From Chamaecyparis obtusa (Eukaryota > Streptophyta > Pinopsida > Cupressales > Cupressaceae), in contig BSBK01007864.1 in the NCBI GenBank assembly GCA_027943335.1, forward strand, positions 726,501 through 790,500: a DNA stretch of 64,000 nt, given 5' to 3'. The translations under genes were made by a program, and so were the position numbers. The notes under the pieces were generated by a model. It was given only the letters and a program-made list of their open reading frames with translations, did not search any database and was not told the DNA's origin. Shown here piece by piece: positions 60,309 to 64,000 of this stretch. Each line of letters opens with the position of its first letter. The stretch's first letter is position 1.

Positions 60309-62290
60309 ATGGTGGAGACTAGAGCTTCTTCACACAAGAAATCAGAAGAAACATCTCAGAACTTACTTTTGACCAATACCCCGGGTCCAACTCTTAAACA
60401 ACTCATCAAGTCAAGTATCTACGAAGACGACGGTCTCGGTAACTTTCGATTGAAAACTGGTTACATACCTCCTTTATCAACTCACAAAGGTAATTAGAAA
60501 ATTCCTCCTCAATCTGTTCTAGGGAGCCCAAAAACTCCTACCATGTCTCAAGTAGGGACAAACCATGGCTCTCTAGGAGGAGGATCCCAGGGACACCATT
60601 CTCAACATAATGCCGACCAAGAACCTACACCCTCTCAAATCCATCGATGTCAGAATGACGATGAATTCAAGAGAATGATGAGGCATTTCTTGAAAGTGGA
60701 TAGAGAGGCATACTTTTTGCAATTAGCCCAGGAAGGAGCTAAACTTCCTCCTCACTTCAATGTTGAAGATATCATCACGCATGAGGAAGAAACTCTGATG
60801 ATGGCCATAATGAACCAGCTACATGCTATGTAGGTCAAAATGAATAAAATTGAGAAAGAGAAGGAACCCAAGGAATTCTCCATGGAGGCCCTTTGTCCTT
60901 TCCCTTTTGACAGACTTGTATATGCCTCCATTCCCAAAAAGAGTGGAGATGCCAAAGTATGACAAATATGACAGACACTCTGATCCTCAAGAACATGTCA
61001 GAGAGTTCTATACGCAATCCATGGAATTCATGCATGAACCGACTTATCTGATGCATCTTTTTCCTAGATCCTTGGGCGGAGCATCCATTCAGTGGTTTTC
61101 AAGATTACCTTCTACGATCAAAACTTTTGAGGAATTGATTAAATTTTTTTATCAACAATATTCCTACAACATTCAACATCCGGTCACCATGATCGATATC
61201 TATAACCTCAAGCAATATCCAGGGGAATCATTCCTAACTTTCCTCAAGAGGTGGAGAAAGAAGTTCTCTCTATATGCTAGACAAATTCCCGAAATGGAGA
61301 AACTTGAAATCTTTATCAATAACCTTGTTCCAGAGCTCAATTATCCATTACAAATGCAAGATCATGTATCTTTTGATAAAATGGTGGATAATGCAATCAA
61401 GATTGAAAAAGTACTTGTCAAGAAAGGAGAAATCACACTTCAAAAGGACAAGTCTGAATCTGGATCTAGCTCAAAAGATAAAAACAAAAGCTGGAACAGG
61501 AATAAAGGTATCATCACTGATGGCGTTGTTGACACTATCTGCACCCCATCAAAGGCACCAGCCTACAATCTTACCCTTGGCACCAAAGCCATTAAAGCGT
61601 CAGAGCAAAAATCTGCTGAACCATCTCCAAAGAAGCCATTCAAACGATGGGATAATAAATGAAATTTTACTCCTCTTGGAGAATCTTTGGAATCCACTCT
61701 GAGAACCCTAATAGCTGATAACATCATCTCTTTACCACCAATCCAAAATTATAATCCAAATCCAAAACCATATTGGTGGAAAGATAATGAATTCTGTGCT
61801 TTCCATCGGAGTAAACGCCACAAAACTAATGGATGCTTCCACTTGAAACATACCATTCAAGACTTGATAGATAAAGGGGACATCACGATTGATAATCCCA
61901 CCAGCAATAATGATCACACAGTATTTACAGAACCGTTTCCACAACTTCACAAGGGAGTTTCAACTTCTCAACCTAACATGGGGGCAAAAGTTAATTACGC
62001 TTACCCTGGAAATAATGTTGTCATCAATATGGTTGAACCATGTCTCTCTGAGAGCTGCAATGTCATCACAATTGTGCGAAGAGACCAAAATCATTCCTCA
62101 ACTAATGCAGTTACCAGATCACAAGCTCAGGCTCATCTGAAAGGACAAACACCAAGTTCATCTAATGTCCCTAAGATACCTTTCAACCTCACATCTGCTT
62201 CCAAACAAAAGGCTGCCTCAAAATCTTCCAATCCAAAGGATACCAAACCTACATCTTACAGCATTGTCCAACAACTCCAGCATACCAATG
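60309..62290 (+). pseudogene. gag: gag of element G
   Basis: Start MVETRASSHKKS at 60309. It is open through the codon that is TGA in A and B. Breaks: TAG at 60495-60497, TAG at 60831-60833, loss of two bases near 60912, and TGA at 61660-61662 (also TGA in A). Capsid domain about 60945-61440 (IQWFSRLPS, FLTFLKRWRKKFSLYAR). Zinc-finger site at about 61798-61839, CAFHRSKRHKTNGC. Best preserved gag of the three copies. Confidence 0.9.
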
Positions 62291-63114
62291 CCAAAATCTC
62301 TATGTTTGAGTTACTTCGAATATCTCCAGCTCACAGAGATATCCTAGACAAAGCTTTGCTCAGCTCTAATGTTCCTGATGATCTAGATCTAGACAGGTTC
62401 CAGACTATGGTTGGTCATCTAACATCTCCGCAATATATCTCCTTTTTAGAAGAGGATGACAACTCCCTAAGTCACCCACATAATCAGCCCTTGCACATAG
62501 AAGTCTTGATCCAGAACCGTCGAGTCAAATGTGTGTTGATAGATGGGGGCGCAGGCCTCAACATTTGTTCTTACAGCTTAATCACACAGTTGGGATTCTC
62601 AGAGATGGCTATTGATCCTCGAAAGAAGATCACCATAAAAGCCTATGATGAACAAGAAAGAGCTTCTAAAGGCACCATTATCTTACCCATTAGGTTCCAG
62701 ACTATGGCTGGTCATCTAACGTCTCCACAATATATCTCCTTTTTAGAGGAAGATGACAACTCCCTAAGTCACCCACATAATCAGCCCTTGCACATAGAAG
62801 TCTTGATCCAGAATCGTCGAGTCAAATGTGTGTTGATAGATGGGGCTGCAGGCCTCAACATTTGTTCTTACAACTTAATCACACAGTTGGGATTCTCAGA
62901 GATGGCTATTGATCCTCGAAAGAAGATCACCATAAAAGCCTATGATGAACAAGAAAGAGCTTCTAAAGGCACCATTATCTTACCCATCTGAGTGGGCCTG
63001 ATCATCAAAGATACCACATGTCAGGTGCTTGATCTACCATTGGCTTACAATATCCTTCTAGGGAGACCCTGGATCCATGAAATGCAAGCCATTCCTTCTA
63101 CGTACCATTAATGC
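62291..63114 (+). pseudogene. Protease region of element G with in-frame tandem duplication
   Basis: The open frame 61687-62991 runs through both copies of a 297-bp unit (62395-62691 and 62692-62988). Each carries the active-site block: LIDGGAGLNIC in copy 1 and LIDGAAGLNIC in copy 2. The single downstream [13 protein letters not shown] block (about 63046-63084) follows a TGA at 62989-62991; another stop (TAA) lies at about 63108. A and B have one unit. Confidence 0.9.
62395..62988 (+). repeat. 297-bp tandem duplication in the G protease
   Basis: Two units of 297 bp (99 codons) that differ at only a few bases, including GGC/GCT in the active site and AGC/AAC downstream. Both unit starts share AGGTTCCAGACTATGG. 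Confidence 0.93.
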
Positions 63115-64000
63115 TTGAAATTTCCCTATGAAGGAGTGGAGGTTACTATCCCAGCAGATCTGAGTACAACTTGCAATACATTGAAGGAAAGTATCGATAA
63201 GCTTATTCCCAATAACAAAGAATCTTCCATCAAGCAGCTAAATGTTGCTTCCACATCTAAGATGGACGACATTGCTAAAGAGATCAATATCAAAGAAAAT
63301 GGGATGGGAGAATACACTATAGAGCTAGTCTTGTCTCTGACATCTCTCCCTATCTCGCCTAAGTCTTATGGGCAATCTTTGAAACAATCCAAGCCCAAAC
63401 CTCAGGAACCTCTTGAGGCCTATAAAAGGAATTTTGTAGCAGAACAAGTATCCAAGCAAGAATTTGAAGAGGATGAAGTTGTGCTATCATGGCTGTACAA
63501 AGATGAATCTGAATCTCAAGTTGTTCCAACTGGTAACTCTGTTGTATCCAAACTCCCTTCCAAGTCATATGGTCTAGGAGGTAAATTAATAGCTAAGATG
63601 GGATACTCAGGTTAAGGACCTCTAGGAATCAGAGGAAAAGGTCTTGAGGCACCTCTCCCACATAATGGTAGAGAAAATAAAAATAAAATTGGCTTAGGAT
63701 TTAAGAAGAAACCCTATCACCTCAAAGGTAATTGCTCACATGTCATAGAGCAGATCGCACCAGGGGAACCTCTTCTTAAGAAAGAAGAAACAGAACCATC
63801 AGATAGTGATTCAGATAGTTCAGAACTCATCCCCTATGAAAAATTTCCTAAAGAGATCAAAGATCTTCTTGATGATAAAGATGATCCTATCAAAAGAATC
63901 AATGTAGTAGAAACACAAGAACCTACTGTAGCGCAAGAGATGGTTGCACCACAAGAACCAGCCAATCTCGAAGGTGATCAAACTGATCCAGAAGCAGAGA
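63115..64000 (+). pseudogene. G-patch and linker of element G (runs off window)
   Basis: Continues the protease frame; matches A 3130-3990. The G-patch is altered, KMGYSG then TAA at 63613-63615, where A has KMGYLGKG. The linker is acidic (SDSDSSELIPYEK, about 63800). RT is expected just beyond the window. Confidence 0.82.

Larger units (their letters stand above)
56539..64000 (+). mobile_element. Element G: third A/B-family retrotransposon, 3' end outside window
   Basis: 5' LTR from TGTAATACCCC at 56539, leader, gag from 60309, protease with tandem duplication, G-patch and linker. The window ends within the linker, before RT. It is closest to A and B in every coding part, but keeps Arg where A and B share stop codons (60447-60449 CGA; 61065-61067 AGA). 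No primer site is recognisable after the LTR. Confidence 0.9.

Noticed and set aside
1..64000. Host genes, tRNA, rRNA, CRISPR or telomere repeats
   Set aside because: Scanned by eye; all long frames with recognisable motifs belong to retrotransposons, and no cloverleaf or regular short-repeat array was found.

Overview
This window is nuclear DNA of a land plant, most likely a seed plant with a large, repeat-rich genome; a gymnosperm is possible but not proven here. It is AT-rich. I see no host gene, tRNA, rRNA or CRISPR array. Almost everything is nested, decayed LTR retrotransposon sequence of the Ty3/gypsy type. Most of it belongs to the Tat lineage, recognised by a second, archaeal-type RNase H between RNase H1 and integrase, a G-patch segment after the protease and a long post-pol region. 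One element has a tRNA-iMet primer site and a chromovirus-like (Tekay/Del-like) pol.

Layout: (1) 1-13194, element A, + strand. Its 5' LTR lies upstream of the window. It has a decayed gag-PR-RT-RH1-aRH-INT frame, a 3.9 kb post-pol region carrying an antisense reading frame with its own TATA box, a PPT and a 1190 bp 3' LTR (12005-13194). (2) 13195-17929, fragment C, - strand: leader, gag, protease and G-patch of a different Tat-like element, cut off before RT by the A LTR. (3) 17930-31301, element B, + strand, same family as A. Its 5' LTR is reduced to the last 60 bp; PBS, long leader, gag-pol, post-pol region (antisense module deleted), PPT and full 3' LTR remain. (4) 31302-32547, AT-rich, LTR-like sequence of unknown family. 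(5) 32548-55086, element E, - strand, heavily decayed, with long LTRs. Its 5' LTR is split by (6) 41264-54287, element D, - strand, a 13 kb Tat-like element with both LTRs that has lost RT and RNase H1 by internal deletion. (7) 55087-56538, AT-rich DNA and a probable truncated Copia-type LTR. (8) 56539-64000, element G, + strand, third member of the A/B family, with a CpG-rich 64-bp tandem repeat in its LTR and an in-frame duplication of the protease active-site region; it runs off the window.

A, B and G originally had one uninterrupted gag-pol frame of about 2,480 codons. All are now broken by stops and frameshifts. Many stops look like cytosine deamination (CGA to TGA, CAA/CAG to TAA/TAG, TGG to TAG), and several are at identical codons in different copies.

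The most interesting signals are non-coding and conserved across copies or families: three GGTGAAAACC (GNRA-hairpin-like) repeats just after pol in A, B and D; a conserved leader block with a TATA box about 1 kb upstream of gag in B, D and G; a reiterated TCGTACGAG-like motif in the leaders that recurs inside the antisense module of A; and the antisense module itself.
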